Assembly (NCBI RefSeq): GCF_001942305.1
Contig: NZ_MKKE01000084.1
Span: 114,925 to 178,924, forward strand
Reading direction: 5' to 3'
Length of the DNA: 64,000 nt
Source: Saccharomonospora sp. CUA-673
GTDB lineage: Bacteria > Actinomycetota > Actinomycetes > Mycobacteriales > Pseudonocardiaceae
Of the stretch, positions 63,879 through 64,000 are shown one piece after another. The notes below the pieces were generated by a model. The model saw only the letters and a list, made by a program, of their open reading frames with translations, did no database searches and was not told where the DNA came from. The translations under genes were made by a program, and so were the position numbers. Numbering within the stretch: the first letter of the stretch is position 1; the number at the start of each line of letters is the position of its first letter.

Positions 63879-64000
63879 CGCGGTGCCGGGGGTGTTGCTT
63901 TGGGGGGTGGGGGTGCCTCGCCGGCGGGCAGGTCTCCGGGATGGTGGGGCGGCTCTGCCGCTGGGTGAAGTGTCATCCCGTCGACCCTCCGTTTTCGTTT

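Noticed and set aside
63011..63976. Gly/Asp-rich open frame opposite the GntR gene
   Set aside because: It is antisense to a well-supported regulator and spans the 21-bp repeats; composition only.

Overview
The window reads as a chromosomal segment of a high-GC actinomycete, most likely Pseudonocardiales (Amycolatopsis/Saccharomonospora-like). The evidence is the strong G/C third-position bias, many GTG starts with GTGA overlaps, EspG/PPE/YbaB-type ESX accessory genes, an htdX-fabG4 pair divergent from fadA2 as in mycobacteria, a DUF222/HNH (13E12-type) gene and an ECF biotin transporter. This placement is inference from gene content; there is no rRNA gene in the window.

Layout. 0-4.3 kb: a truncated membrane protein, dcd, a tRNA-Gly(CCC) followed by a perfect inverted repeat and small direct repeats, orphan genes and a DUF222/HNH gene. 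4.4-15.9 kb: a type VII secretion accessory island with three operons. The first (minus) has two small ESX-type genes, a WXG-like effector with a glycine-rich hydrophobic C-terminus and four tandem paralogous two-helix membrane proteins that look like an immunity array. The second (minus) has a YbaB-like protein, an ESX substrate and a large low-complexity effector. The third (plus) has EspG, a small helical protein, a PPE protein and a tiny membrane protein. No core ecc/mycP gene is present.

16-30 kb: MmcQ/YjbR protein, LuxR-type regulator, fadE5-like acyl-CoA dehydrogenase, GlsB-type membrane protein, VanW protein, GroES-like protein, NHL-repeat thioredoxin, a beta-helix membrane protein and a polar amino acid ABC transporter. 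30.6-34.9 kb: an overlapping bioY-ligase-thiolase-bioM-bioN operon. 35-44 kb: GlxA-type regulator, saccharopine-dehydrogenase-like protein, ASCH protein, MFS/TetR pair with an operator, and a branched-chain/pyruvate dehydrogenase operon (E1alpha-E1beta-E2). 44-49.6 kb: tandem M20 peptidases, VOC protein, FxsA, SCP2 protein, TetR. 49.6-55.9 kb: three TetR-controlled units including an SDR / saccharopine-dehydrogenase-like / acyl-CoA ligase set, plus a decayed copy of the maoC gene. 55.9-64 kb: htdX-like maoC, fabG4, fadA2, DoxX, secreted GDPD, an Orc1-like ATPase and a GntR regulator.

Three sequence-level patterns stand out. (i) Six intergenic copies of a related palindrome with GGGCCCCAT-type arms lie mostly just 3' of genes; two copies carry the same nested insert. 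(ii) A 21-bp unit is tandemly repeated about four times at two distant loci. (iii) At least fourteen genes or gene segments lose frame by exactly one missing base, nearly always where a G or C run would be one base longer. That points to homopolymer under-calling in the assembly, so most frameshifted genes here are probably intact in the organism.
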